A stretch of DNA of 64,000 nt from Macrotrachela quadricornifera. Its lineage: Eukaryota; Rotifera; Eurotatoria; Philodinida; Philodinidae. The stretch is from positions 242,785 through 306,784 of the forward strand of contig JAJEKB010001195.1 in NCBI GenBank assembly GCA_022393335.1, read 5' to 3'. Made by a program: the position numbers and the translations under genes. Each line of letters starts with the position of its first letter. Position 1 is the first letter of the stretch. Positions 1 through 12,051 of this stretch are shown piece by piece. The notes under the pieces were generated by a model. The model was given only the letters and a program-made list of their open reading frames with translations. It ran no database searches and was not told where the DNA came from.

Positions 1-1461
1 ATAATATTCTCATTTTTTTGTTTTTTAACATTGAGTTCGATATTTTGTGATGGTGAAATTTGTACGAAAAACAATTGTCAATTACCTTGTTGTCAATGTC
101 CTATTACTAATAATAATCCAACATCATTAAATATCACTGATATACCACAATTTGTAAAAATATTTATATACAAAATAAAATGAAAAAAATATTTTTAATT
201 ATTTATATAGGTTTTATTAACTTTTGTTGGTAATTTAAATAAAGATACATATAATCCTATTCGTTCAATTCTTAATCCAGCTTATCGAAATCCAAATAAA
301 TGTCCTATATCATCAACATTTTTTGTCAATGATAATTATACAGAATATTGTATAGTTCAACATCTTTTTAATAATCATAATGAAATAGCTATGACTACTT
401 CAAGCAATAAGTAATTATTTTTTATTTTTTAATAAAAATTTTCTTTTCTTTTTATTTTAAAGATGTCCATTAACAAATTGTTATGATGAAAATCATTGGC
501 GTCGTTGGATTGATAATGATTGGCAACGAGAAATAAAACAACAACGATTAAATTTAATTGAACAAGCACATATTCATAGATCTCATATAAAAGGTTTTCG
601 TGTACCACATTTACAAATTGATGAAGATAAACATTTTGAACTTATTCGAAATTATCATTTTCATTATGATTCATCAATGTTATTTAAATCAACAAAATTA
701 ATATGGCCATTTACACTTAATTATTCATTTAATAAAATAGATTGTACTAATTGTGATGAATCAAGTAAAACAATTGAAGCACTTTGGCAATTTCCATTAC
801 ATGAATGGATACATCCAAATAGTAATTTCAATATAAATATTAAATAATAATTCTCATCAAATTCTTTTTGTTTTTGCTTAACTTTTTAGCAACTAAATCT
901 TGTCGTACTCTTTCTGATACAAGTTGTTTACCTGATAGTGAACCACATTCTGTTGAACTATTCTATGATTTTATTAAATATAATTTTGATCGTCATTCAT
1001 CATTAAATATTGGTTATCGATCTCCATTTATAATTGAACTTGATTTATTGTGGCTTTCTGAACATCAAAATAAACGTCTTGAAGCATTAATTCGTTTTAT
1101 TGAATATATTTTAAATAGTGATGATCATCGTTTTGTTTATTTTATTTCAATTGAACAAGCACTTGAATGGTTAAAATATCCTCGTGCATTAAATAAACTT
1201 GAAGATTTTTGGGCATTTAGTTGTAGTGATATTATTTATGAATATGATATTGATTGTAATGGTATTAATTCAAATAGTTCAACAACAGAAAATGCTAAAC
1301 GATTAACATCAAAAAATGAAACAAATACAACAGATACAGAACCAATTGATCGTCAAGCTGAAGAATTATTTCGTAGTGGTATTGTATTTCATTCTATATG
1401 GATATGTATTTTATTGATTCTAACCGTTCTTTTTTATGATAAATATTTTATAAAGAAATAA
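1..1461 (+). CDS. Chitin-deacetylase-like (polysaccharide deacetylase fold) protein, catalytically dead, membrane-anchored; 5' partial
   Basis: Exons read as <1-153, 211-410, 463-821 and 890-1461, all with GT/AG introns in phase. The protein opens inside a hydrophobic signal-peptide-like stretch, so the start codon probably lies just before base 1. A short Cys-rich segment (CTKNNCQLPCCQCP) follows. The rest aligns by eye with arthropod chitin deacetylase domains: PQFVLLTF, NPNKCPISSTFFV, NDNYTEYCIVQHLFNNHNEIA, GFRVPHLQ, then the late YRSPFIIELDLLWL and FIEYIL blocks. The family's catalytic and metal residues are gone: the usual TFDD reads TFVGN, and the usual HxxxxH region reads MTTSSNK. A hydrophobic helix near the C-terminus (SIWICILLILTVLFYDKY) suggests a type I membrane anchor. 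It is probably a non-enzymatic, secreted or surface-anchored carbohydrate-binding relative. The family call is fairly sure; the function is inferred. Confidence 0.8.
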
Positions 1462-1754
1462 GATTTTTATTTGATATGATTTAATTTTATTGGTTTTTTC
1501 TTTTGTTCTTTCTTTAAACTATTCGACAATAAATAAAAAAAAAAAAGAAAAGAAAAGAAAAAGAAAAAGAAAACGGTTAACTATCAAATCATTTATATAT
1601 TTATATATTTTGACAACGAAAACAGAAGACATTAGACCGGACTGAAACGAAAAAGAAAAACATATTTCGTCAGTTGAATATTATACAATATGAAATCACT
1701 GGTATAACACATATTATGACAAAGTAAATAAATAGATAAGATAGATAGATTGTT

Positions 1755-4700
1755 TCAATGAAAGATGTATTTTAATATGATTGCAACAATAATAATAAGA
1801 ATAAAATGAATATATGTTGATATACGATTGAATGGATTTCGATTGATTGGTTTCTGATTAATTTTTAATAAATTTAAATCTTTTTCATGTATATCAAGAC
1901 GTTCATTAGTACGACTTAATGTTGTTTCAATACGTTTTAATATTAATGTTATATCATCATTAGATTTTAAAAGTAATGATGATTGATTAGGATTTGTTGG
2001 TGTTAAAGATTGTGATTCATCTTCACGAATATTATTTAATGATGGTGATGGACCACGAGCTAATGAAGATGTTTGTATAGTTGGATTTATTATAGAACTA
2101 TGTCGACTTGATGATTGATTTGTTGGATTTACATTATGTGCACGATGACGAGTACGAGTACAAATAATAAAATTGTTTTCATATGTAGATATATCATTAT
2201 GAGCATCCCATGGACGTGCACTAAAAAATATATATAATTATTTTATAGTTTATTAAAAATTAATAATTTAAATTAGTTTATATTGTTATTTGATATATTT
2301 TTTGTGAAATTATTATCATTTATAAGCCCTATGAAATTTACAAAAAATTGACTTACTCTGCATAAGTATAAATCCATTCTTTCGTATTTGAATCAATATT
2401 GAATAAACGTGGATGCCATTCTGTACTGGTTGCTTTACGTTCTTTAATTTGTTTTCTTTGTTCATCTTCAATAATTGTTTTTTCTTCTGTTGCTGATATT
2501 TGATCATTTTGTTTAATAGCTGTTGTAACACGTTGCCATAATCTAAGAAAAAACAAAAATCATTAAAAAATCCTCAAATTTTTTCTCTTTTTACTTTTCC
2601 GATTCATTATCTTGTTGTTGTTCAATTGGGACAACATATCGTTTTAACCGTGAATTAACAACAGATTGTGTAACTTTCCAAAAAACACTTTTTACCTTTT
2701 AAAAAAAAAAAAAAATATTATTCAATTAAATTTCATAGTAAAATAAATATACATTTGTTGTTTTATCAATAATTGTTATTTCATCATCCCAATGACCAGA
2801 AAATGTATAAATAACATCTTTTTCAAGTCGAATTTTTCCTTCAATATGATTTGTAAGTTCTTGACCACCAATAAACGGCTAGAAAATAAAAATTCGAATA
2901 AAAGAATAATTCATGTCTTTCATACTTTTAGTTTAAATTCAATATCAGCTGAATATCGAGTTTTTTCACAGATAATGGTTACTTTGCCACCTAATTCCAT
3001 AGTTAATTTACCAATGAGAATGCCTAGTAAATAATCATCATAGATTGATAAGATATACGTTCAAAATAAAAACGTTACCTTTGCAATTTGCATATGGCAT
3101 TGTGATAATATAATCTTCTCCTCTATTAAGTAAAGTAAGTCGAGCTGTTCCATCGAGAATAGCAGAGAGACTATTGCCTATAAAGAAAATATAATTACTA
3201 TTTATATTTTAAAAAAAATTATTCATATACCATAAAATTTCGATCTTGCCAAAATACTTCCTTGAACACAAAAGCCTTCTTTTCGATTTGATACATAAAA
3301 ATTTGTAATTGGTGGATGATGAGATATCTAACATAAATGAAAGGTATATTTTTCTATTCAACTAACACAAAAAAATGAATAGCATAACAAAGAACGAAAA
3401 ACAATGAAAAACAATCTTCTACGATTGTTATCCTCGACTAATTATTCCTTGAATCCAACCAACAAATGGTGAAATTTTTGTATAAACTCCTGGATAACCA
3501 TAACGTGCGCAACCATTTCCATATGATGTTACACCAACAAGATACCATTGTTCTGTTCGACGCGGTTTAAAAACTAATGGTCCACCTGAATCACCTATTA
3601 AATAAAATAATAAATAGTTAAAAATTTTTTTTCAAATTCTTTTTATTTCTTACCTTGACATGTATCAATTCCACCACTTTGGAGACCTGCACAAAGTTGT
3701 ATACTTGGCATATATCTTTGATAAACATTACGACATGATGGTAAAACTTGTATAACTGCTTGTTGTAATCTATTTGGTAATCTTCCACCTTCATTTAATA
3801 AACCAAAACCAGTTATAACAACCAGTTGATAATTAGTTGGATTGAATGATTCACTTGTTGGTAAGCAAATTAAATTAACTCTATCACTTAAATCAACTGG
3901 AGTAGTTAAACGTATGACAGCAATATCATATCCATTCTCAGCACTAATATAATTATCGTGAACATATATCGTAGATACACGATAAGATGCACCTGTATAA
4001 TGACTTTGTCCGCCCATATTGTGTGCTCCAACACGGACATTAAAATCATTTGCATTATTTGATTGTCCAATAATACAATGTGCACCAGTGACAACATATC
4101 GTCTATGAACTAATGTACCACCGCAAATAAATCGACCATTTAGAGTTATATATACTTGCCATGGCCATGCATAATCTGATGCTGTTGCACCACCAACAAT
4201 ACGTGAATCAGTTGCAAAAAATGATCGCATTGTACCACATGTTTTAGTTGATTGTTGTGCATAGATTAAAGGAATAAATACGAGGAAGAGGAATAACATG
4301 TTTTTCTTTTGTTATGAAATTGAACCATATTTTCTTTCCTTTTATATATCGGTCAAATATTTTCTCTCGCTTTGTTTAATAAATGAACGAATGAAAAACA
4401 AAGAGATATATTACCTGTTCGGCTAAATAGAATGTTTTGCTGTCGGTCTTTGTGTGATGAAAAAAACATCGATAAACTTCACCAATCACTGGATTATATG
4501 GTTTTTTTAAACCCTAAAAAATTTAAAAAAATAATTTTTTAAATAAACAAAAAAAAAAGACGATTATTTATTTTATTAAAAACATACTTTTGGTTTTTTA
4601 TAAAATCCAGATAAATAAAATTTAACAATTGTTTTCATTCGTATTAATGGATCTGGAGAATTAACCGCTCTAAAAATAAGAATTATTTATTTGTTTTTAT

Positions 4701-6546
4701 AAAATATTTCATTAAATAAATAAATATACTCTTCAAGAATATCACAATGATGATAATAATCGGAAAGTTTTTCAAGAAATGATCTTGGTTCTAATATAAA
4801 TGTTGGTAAAACAACTTTTGATAAATCCATTCCAGGACGAACTTGTTTTAATAAATGCATTATAAGTGATTTATTTTCTTCTGCAACTTCTTCAGTTTGT
4901 GCAGCATTACCAAGCTAATTAAAAATAAAAATAAAAATATTTATAAATTCATAAGAATATTGTTTTTGTTTTGTTTTACTTCTCCTAATTCTTCTAGTGG
5001 TGCTGCAATATATGGAGTTTCATCTTCATCATCATTTAGACATTCTTGAGAACTTTCAGAATGACTTGAACCACTTCTTGATGCCTTACTAATATCACCA
5101 CTAGCATCACTCATACGATCTTCTTCTATAAAAGAGAAAAAGAAAGTTTTTTTTTTTCTGATGATTATTTTAAAAGATAATAAGAAATAAATAAACCTTC
5201 TTTTGTTGTTAAACGACTTAAATCAAAATCATTGTCTGAAAAACTTGTACTTAAATATGTTGTATCACCAGGTGTATTTAATGAATTTGTTGAAATTTGT
5301 GAATTTGTTATTAAATCATCAGTTGTTGTTGATGTTGAATAAGGTTTTTTAAGTAATTTTGAACATTTCATTGTTAATTCAAGTGCATCCATCCAACAAC
5401 GTCCTGAAAAAATTATTTAAAATAATTTTATTTAAATATGAAAAAAAACAATTTTTTTTTTGTTGCTTATTTAACCTGCTGTTTCATCAGATGCACGACA
5501 AATAAGATAATTCATCGGAAGAGGAAATGTAATTGCACCAAATTGTTCATTATTTGGACCTTTTTGTGCCCAGATTGATTTTTCAAGTGGATGCCAAATT
5601 TTAAAACAAAATCCAGGTTTTTTTGATGGACGTTGCATTACTAAAAAGAATAAATCAATATGCTCTTTAATCTTATATTAAATATTCTCAAGTATTTTAT
5701 TTCTATAACTAACCCTCGCATGATGATAATATAATAGTACCAACCCAAACTCCATTCTATTCAAAATAGAAAACTAAAAAAAGAACTATAATTAATTAAT
5801 AATTAACAAACTTTTGACGGTGGATTTCTATAGAGTAACATAAGTCCTGGTTTAAGTATAGCCCATAATTTAGTCCAATCTCTTAATGTTCCTCGAACTT
5901 TAAGCCAATCACTAACGATAACTACAGATGAATCTTTAAGAACATTTGCTAATTCAGATGTAATACGTTTTTTTGCACTTTGATATGATTGTTTTTGTAG
6001 CTAAATAATAAAAGAAAAAAAGTCAAATTATTGAATAATTATTTTTCTTTTACTTTATATGATTCTTGTTTAGAATTAATTCGTTCAACTGATTCAGTCG
6101 ATGAACCTATTGATTCAAATGTTGTATTAAGCTAAAATAAATTTTAATTATTTTTACAATTATAATATATATATATATAAACAATTACTTTATTCATATC
6201 ATCATCATTTAATAATCCCATTGTTGCTAAACCTAAATATAAAAATTTTTGCTAAAAGATAAATATATTTAATTGATTCTTTTTTCCTTTACCAGTAGCT
6301 AATTCATCCGGTTTAGCTTGTTCAGTAAAACTTGATGCTGTATTTGATCGAATAATATTTGATTCATTATCATCTTTATTTCTTGATAATGAACGATCTA
6401 AACGTGAAATTGATTGTTTAGTTGATGTTTGTTGACGAGTTCCATTTGTATTTGGCTAAAATAATTACTTAATTAATATTAAATACAAAAAAAAGTTGTA
6501 TTTACCAAATTTTCTTTTGAATCTTGACGATTTGATGATGTTTCCA
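1755..6546 (-). CDS. Oxysterol-binding-protein-related protein, ORP5/ORP8 type
   Basis: About 19 small coding exons run from ATG at 6546 to TGA at 1755-1757. Domains in order: a Ser/Asn-rich N-terminus; a PH domain (about 5480-6000; [37 protein letters not shown], then [18 protein letters not shown]); an acidic Ser-rich linker; the ORD lipid-transfer domain ([49 protein letters not shown] signature, [20 protein letters not shown]); and a C-terminal exon ending in one membrane helix. PH plus ORD plus a tail anchor is the ORP5/8 design. Those proteins sit in the ER and exchange phosphatidylserine for PI4P at plasma-membrane contacts. I see no FFAT motif, which also fits. The intron between AEQ and ISHHPP (3328-4414) contains a separate protease gene. 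The start was chosen because splicing from the upstream open frame (6465-6728) would shift the reading frame. Confidence 0.93.
3328..4414 (-). other. Host intron of the ORP gene that carries the protease gene
   Basis: The upstream ORP exon ends AEQ|GTAATA at 4415 and the downstream exon starts AG|ATA TCT CAT CAT (ISHHPP) at 3327, both in phase 0. Removing 3328-4414 rejoins the conserved ORP block around SHHPP exactly. Neighbouring ORP introns are roughly 45-80 bp, so this one is about fifteen times longer, and nearly all of the excess is the protease gene. Confidence 0.88.
3428..4299 (-). CDS. Secreted trypsin-like serine protease (S1A), nested in an ORP intron
   Basis: Two exons, 3654-4299 and 3428-3594, give 270 residues. 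A signal peptide ([16 protein letters not shown]) precedes the activation site SRIVGG, so it is made as a zymogen. The catalytic triad is intact: His in VTGAHC, Asp in [10 protein letters not shown] and Ser in CQGDSGGPL. The residue six before the catalytic Ser is Asp (DTCQGDS), which predicts cleavage after Lys or Arg. Length and cysteine positions fit a single-domain chymotrypsin-family protease. The intron falls inside the GDSGGP motif. The whole gene sits on the same strand within the 1087-bp intron of the ORP5/8 gene, with about 100 bp to each splice site. It must therefore either have its own promoter or be spliced out of the host transcript. Confidence 0.93.
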
Positions 6547-8436
6547 TATTGATTGAAGTTTTTGACTAAAAAATATATAAAATAAATTAAGAATATTATG
6601 AATATGATTGGTTGATTAATGATGATTATGATAGTACTCAAACCTTTGGAATGGAACAAGTATGTCGACGGCAAATAGAGATATGATGATGAGTCGTCAT
6701 AATCAAGAAGCGCAAATAAGGAAAACAAGAAGAAGACGAAGAAGAAGAAGAAGAAGATGAGGATGATGAAGATGAAGAAAAAGGAAATGAAGCAAAGATG
6801 TTTTTGTGCTTTCTTTCTTTTTTTTTTCTTCTTTTCTTTTTACTTTTTTAACCGGTAATGAGACTTCTTCTGCTGATCTCTGCGTTAATATCACATTTGT
6901 TGTTTGTTTCGTAGTATTTTTGTTGTCGTCATCATCGTCATTGCGTCGATAACTAATACAACACCAAGATAAAGCATTATTTCTCTTCCACTTCATTTTC
7001 TTTTAAGAAGGATAACTATTCCACAATTATATCTTGTTATCGTTGTTTCATTATCATTTTTTTAGTGAATATATCAAAAATATAATGTTAGTTTCCTGTT
7101 GGATAAGCTGAATAATAATGTCTTTTTTTATATTTTTCTCTCTTTTTTTTTCCTTTTTTCAGCTCAATTGTGACGTGTTGATGTTGCCTTTTTTTTTACT
7201 CTCGTCACGCTTGCTCGATAATTATTCGGTTGACTTAAATTATTAGAAAAAAAATGCACTTTCTCACTTTCTCATTTTTTTTCCCTCTATTGACAAATAC
7301 CTGTTTTTGTTTTCGATAGTCAATCATTTTCGTTTCTCTTTCCTTTTTCTTTTCCTTTTTATTTTTCTATGCATAGAATCAAATACTATAACATACTAAC
7401 GAATGACCTTCTACTGACGTCAAACTCTTGTACTTAAGTACTGCTATAAATCAGTAGGAAAAAAAAAGATGCTAGCTACTATTGTCATCTTTTTTTTCGA
7501 TTATCGAATTACTCTTTTTTTATATTAATGATATAAGACGCTTTTTTTATTACTATCGACATGAGAATGTGAAAAAAAAGATTTTATTATTGGTTAGATT
7601 AGAGATTCGAAATGAAAGAAAAGGAAAATAAAGATAAAAACAAAAAAAAAAGCACTAGTTTTTTTTTTGTTACTTTTTATATAGCACATATATAATTTTA
7701 ATTAATATTACGATCATTAAGAGCTTGTTACCGGCATATATATGTATATCTCACCTTTCATTTCTGTCTGCTTTTATTCTCACATTGCTGCATGAGATGA
7801 TTATATTAACAGACAAAATCCCTTGTGAAATCATATTTTTAACATTTTTTTCTTCTCTTTGAATATAAAAGAAATATTCGATCTTTTTTCTATCTATCAT
7901 TATTTTTAATACAATATTCTTACATACTTTATTTTTTTCGAATATATATATATATATTGATTATAATATTACATGATCATTAAAGTAAAAATAATTATCT
8001 AAAATAATAATTAGTAATTAATATATTTATTTTAATACAAAATCTAAATTTAATTTTCAATAAATAAGAATAATTAGATAAAATTTCAAATAAATAATAA
8101 TGTGTGAAAAAAATAAACAAATAATCGGTTCTTAACTAACTAAATTTTTCTATTTTTGTTATGACATGTAAATTGAATTATTTTTTCCTCAATTAACTTT
8201 TTTATTAAATTTTTCTCTTTTAATATTAAATATTCTTAGAGTTCAATAGATCAACTTTTATATTTTATATTCCTTCTTGAAACGTAACGGGATTTCCTGA
8301 TTAGAATCTAATGATTATTTATATCCTAAGGCACTTCTTCATTTTTTTTAATAAACAGATAATGAACATCTAACGGTAAGAATGTTAACCGTTGTTATTT
8401 TTATTTGAAACAAAATATGATATTTTTTTTTTCTTT
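6547..8436. other. Intergenic and 5' leader region between ORP and bystin
   Basis: No gene is supported. About 6720-6790 is a purine-rich GAA/GAAGAT tract, and a possible untranslated ORP leader exon ends near 6645 (AAAG|GTTTGAG). The rest is AT-rich with T/A homopolymers and short AT repeats (7941-7957). The open frame at 6703-6996 is low-complexity and does not join ORP in frame. Confidence 0.5.
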
Positions 8437-11400
8437 TTAATCGGCTTCATCCATTATTGCATATTGTTCATCTTCTTCATCACGACATTTATATTCGGAA
8501 AGTAATTTTCGAATTTCAGGACCAATTGTATGATGAAAATGATGATGTAATAATTCAAGTAAAGCTTGTTTTTGTTCTTTTAAAATACAAAATAAAAACA
8601 ATAAAATAAAAAATAAAATTTTTATACCTGTTGATATATCTTGTCGATAATTTTGAACAAAAGTAAGTAATGATTGATGCCAAAGTACAGGTAATTCACG
8701 TTTATCTGAACGAAATCTATTATAAATAATCATAATTATTATTATTATTGTTATTATAAAATATATATAAAGTATAAAAATATTACCCTATGAAATGATG
8801 AACAAGAGCATCAACAACACGAAATGGTAATGCATAACGTTTTTCAATAAGTGTTCGAATAAATATTGAATTTCCACCAGAATAATTCATTTCAGCTATT
8901 TTTAATAAAGCTGCTGCTGAATGTAACATAGGGACGGAATTTTTTGCAAGAATACTTGCAATTATAACAGCTTCACGAAGTGTACATGTACCTGACTAAA
9001 AATTTTTGAAATTTTCAAAAAAAAATCATTTATATAAAAAAAATGTTCACACAATGTATATAAGTGTCACCGAAGAAAGAAAGAAGAGTAAATCAAAGCA
9101 AACTTTAGAATATTTCGAATTTTCAATCATAACATATTGGCTTTGACAAGGAAATTAGGAATTGAATGCCTACAGGGTTTTAATTAAGCATGTTATTTAC
9201 CGGACATAAAATCTAGCATTGAAACTAACTAGTTCCATAAATTTATTCTATGTGCATTAATATTATATCATTCAAAAAATTTGTTTTAATTTCCTTGTGT
9301 TTTCCTCTTAGATGACAACTAAAAATTATCTATAGAACGCTTCACATATATTTTTCTTACTGATCAGCAGGTGGAATTTCTTTAGTGGAATTAACAATAG
9401 TACTTGTTTACATTATTCATATAAAAAAAAAACTTCAAATAAATTTCCAGTGCGAATCAAAAAGTTTGTAGAGAAACTAAATTTTTTATAATTCTTCGGC
9501 ATTTATCGAACTAAATCAATTAATTTTCTTTTTTTCGAATGATGAATGTCATTATGATATTCTTCTTTTCTTTTTAAGAATAAACTTTATAAATACTATA
9601 AAAGTTTTTATTTTCTAGTAGAATACAAAAACTTAGTTTTCTCTTCGATTTCTTACTGTTTTCGTAGTATTTAGGTCAATCAAATCTTACACTATCATTT
9701 GTATATATTTGTTTTTATATGACATTACAGGAGGAAATTTAATGGTACCAAATCTGGTAATCAGAAAACTCATGAGATCGATTTATCACTCATCATTCAA
9801 AATGATAAAGCAATCTCATGGGTTTCATGATTCCTAGACTTGACACAGTTAAGCTGTGTTTAACAGTGACATATTAAAACAAATGTATACACACAATAAT
9901 GCAGAACTTGATCGATCTAAATATCACAAAAACGCGAAGGAATTCAAATATTGAAAAAAAAACAAAGTAATGATTCTTTTGAAACCAGAAAAAACGGGAT
10001 CCAGGAAGTTTGCAAATTGGCGAGTCTTATTGGTGAACATCCGGATTCTCGAGAAAACCTGATTTTTGTATTCGTATATATAGAAATATCACATTGATGT
10101 TCATCATTTGAAAAACATCTCGTTGATCAAGTTTAATAAACAATAGAATTATATGTGTCTATTTTTCAAACATTCTTTTAATAACATCTCTTTTTCTTCA
10201 TATATTAATTAAGAAAATTTTACCTCACATAATGGTAGGATAATGCCTTTGAAAAAAGCACTTGGCTTAAATAAAGCCTTTCTTAATGCCTAGAGAGAAA
10301 TATAATTATCAATTATCTTGTTTTTTTTTTACGAAGAAAAACTTTACCATATAAAGATGAAAATTAAGTTTTTTGTATTCATCAATGTCATCTCGAATGC
10401 GTGGAAGTAAAATAGTATTATAAAATCTATTAATATTAATGGGAAAATACATAACCATATTATTAGAAATAAAAATAAAAAGTTCAACAAAGCATACCGT
10501 TGGGCCATTTTAGCATCCATATTTGAAGCAAATAATCTTGTTGCTTGATACATTGATGCTGCAGTCCACCGATCTGGTTGTGTAATAAGTAGCACCTGAA
10601 AAAACATATGATTATTATTTAGTTTATACTAAATAAAAGAAAACTATTATTAACCTGTTCCCAATTGGCTAAATTTGGTAAAATTTTGAATGCTTTTGGT
10701 ATTTTACCACTTCGATAATGAGCAAGAATTTGACCAACTTGTTCATACATACTGGAAATACGTGGATCAAGATTATTATCAGCTAAAAATAAGAAATAAA
10801 ATTTAATATTTTTATTTATTAAATTATAATATATATATTACGTAATGATTGATTTTGTGCTTGTTTTTCAGCAATAATATCACCAAGTAAACGTCGTGGT
10901 TGATTAGTCATAAAAGCTTCAAGTGCTTTTTCATCTTCTTCATTAATCTTTTTTAAAAAAAAAAGTAACTTTTAACAATAAATATATTTAGAATTCTTGT
11001 TTCTTTTACCGAAACTTCTTCATCATCATAATCGTCTTCTTGTACATTCAAATCTTCGTCATCACTATCTTCAACTCGATTCTTTTTGATTTTATTTATA
11101 CGTTCTATTGATTCGAGATCTCTTTAAAAAATAAAATATATTATTTAATTATTAATTATAAATAAAAATTTATTTAATATTCATACACTTCTTCTTTACT
11201 AATAGCTAAAAGTTCATCAGTATCAAATTCATTTTGTTGTTCTCGTGCTTGTTGAATAATTTTTCTTGATAAACGATCATCAATAATCTAATTAAAAAAA
11301 AAATAATAATAATAATTATATTAAATAAAATTTTTTATGTAAATAAACTTGTTCATCTTCTTCATTATCGTCATATTTTCGTTTTTGTTTTTGTCGTGAT

Positions 11401-11501
11401 TTTTTACTAATAACATTTCGATCTTGATTGATTTGATCCGTTAAATTTCCCGGTACTTGTACTGGATCACCATGTTGCCGACTTTTTGAATGTCGATGCA
11501 T
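8437..11501 (-). CDS. BYSL: Bystin (Enp1 family ribosome biogenesis factor)
   Basis: Eleven exons (11349-11501, 11187-11287, 11010-11121, 10842-10947, 10655-10782, 10498-10595, 10348-10426, 10224-10289, 8787-8995, 8628-8716, 8437-8576) encode about 426 residues, close to the usual bystin length. Recognisable blocks are [102 protein letters not shown] and [15 protein letters not shown]. Bystin is a nuclear and nucleolar factor needed for 18S rRNA processing and pre-40S export. The N-terminus is basic and then acidic, as in orthologs. All introns are short except 8996-10223. The ATG at 11501 is the first in frame. Confidence 0.95.
8996..10223 (-). other. Outsized 1.2-kb intron of bystin
   Basis: This intron joins LCE to SGTCTLREA and is about 20 times longer than the other bystin introns. 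No coding potential is visible on either strand. It holds a short hairpin near 9840 (ACACAG, short loop, CTGTGT) and partly repeated TCATGAGATCGA / AATCTCATGGG motifs around 9770-9830. An old inserted element is possible, but I see no clear ends. Confidence 0.4.
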
Positions 11502-11657
11502 GTTATTTTTATTTTCTTTGTCTATAAATAAAATATCATTGAAAAGTAATTTTATCTTTTTATCAAGGACAAATCAAATTAATAAAAACCAAAAAGAAAC
11601 GAAAAATGAAACAATTATAGTTTTATTATATTTTAATAAAAAAAACAAAGAATTTAT

Positions 11658-11982
11658 TTACTCTCGTTTAGCTAATGTATTAAGTTGTTCACGTATACGA
11701 GTAAAATTATCTAAGACTAGATTAAGTGTTTCTTTTGATAATTCAATCTGAATAGATTTTTCATTTTCATTATCTGATTTTGTTGAATCATTAATCTATT
11801 TAAAATATATATATGATTAATTTATTAGATCAACAATAAAAAACAAGAAATGTTGTTTTTTTTATTTACTGACATACGTCTAAAGAAAGACTACACGATG
11901 GTTGTTGAATACGTTGGCCATTAGCACCTTGTATTAATTTCATATCAATATACCAATTAAAATCTTTTAATTCAGAAAGCAT
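11658..11982 (-). CDS. COMM-domain protein, COMMD9-like, C-terminal exons
   Basis: Two exons are clear: 11878-11982 (MLSELKDFNWYIDMKL...) and 11658-11795. The latter contains IELSKETLNLVLDNFTRIRE, ending in LNTLAKRE and stop. This matches the COMM domain of COMMD9, whose tail reads VELSKETLDTMLDGLGRIRD. COMMD proteins form the Commander complex with CCDC22 and CCDC93, which works with Retriever in endosomal recycling. A good acceptor precedes 11982, so the gene continues upstream, but the next 67 bp lead straight to the stop codon of the GPKOW gene. The N-terminal part must therefore lie beyond GPKOW (a candidate exon is at about 13010-13140) or be missing. An 80-residue COMM-only protein starting at this ATG is the alternative. 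Confidence 0.7.
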
Positions 11983-12051
11983 CTAGAATAAAACAATACT
12001 AAAAATATTATTTATGTTCTTCGTGATTAATATTGAATAATAAAAATATGT

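Noticed and set aside
6465..6996. Two open frames upstream of ORP as its N-terminal exons
   Set aside because: The plausible donor at about 6645 would join out of frame with the METSSNR exon, and the sequence is a low-complexity purine tract. It is better read as 5' UTR.
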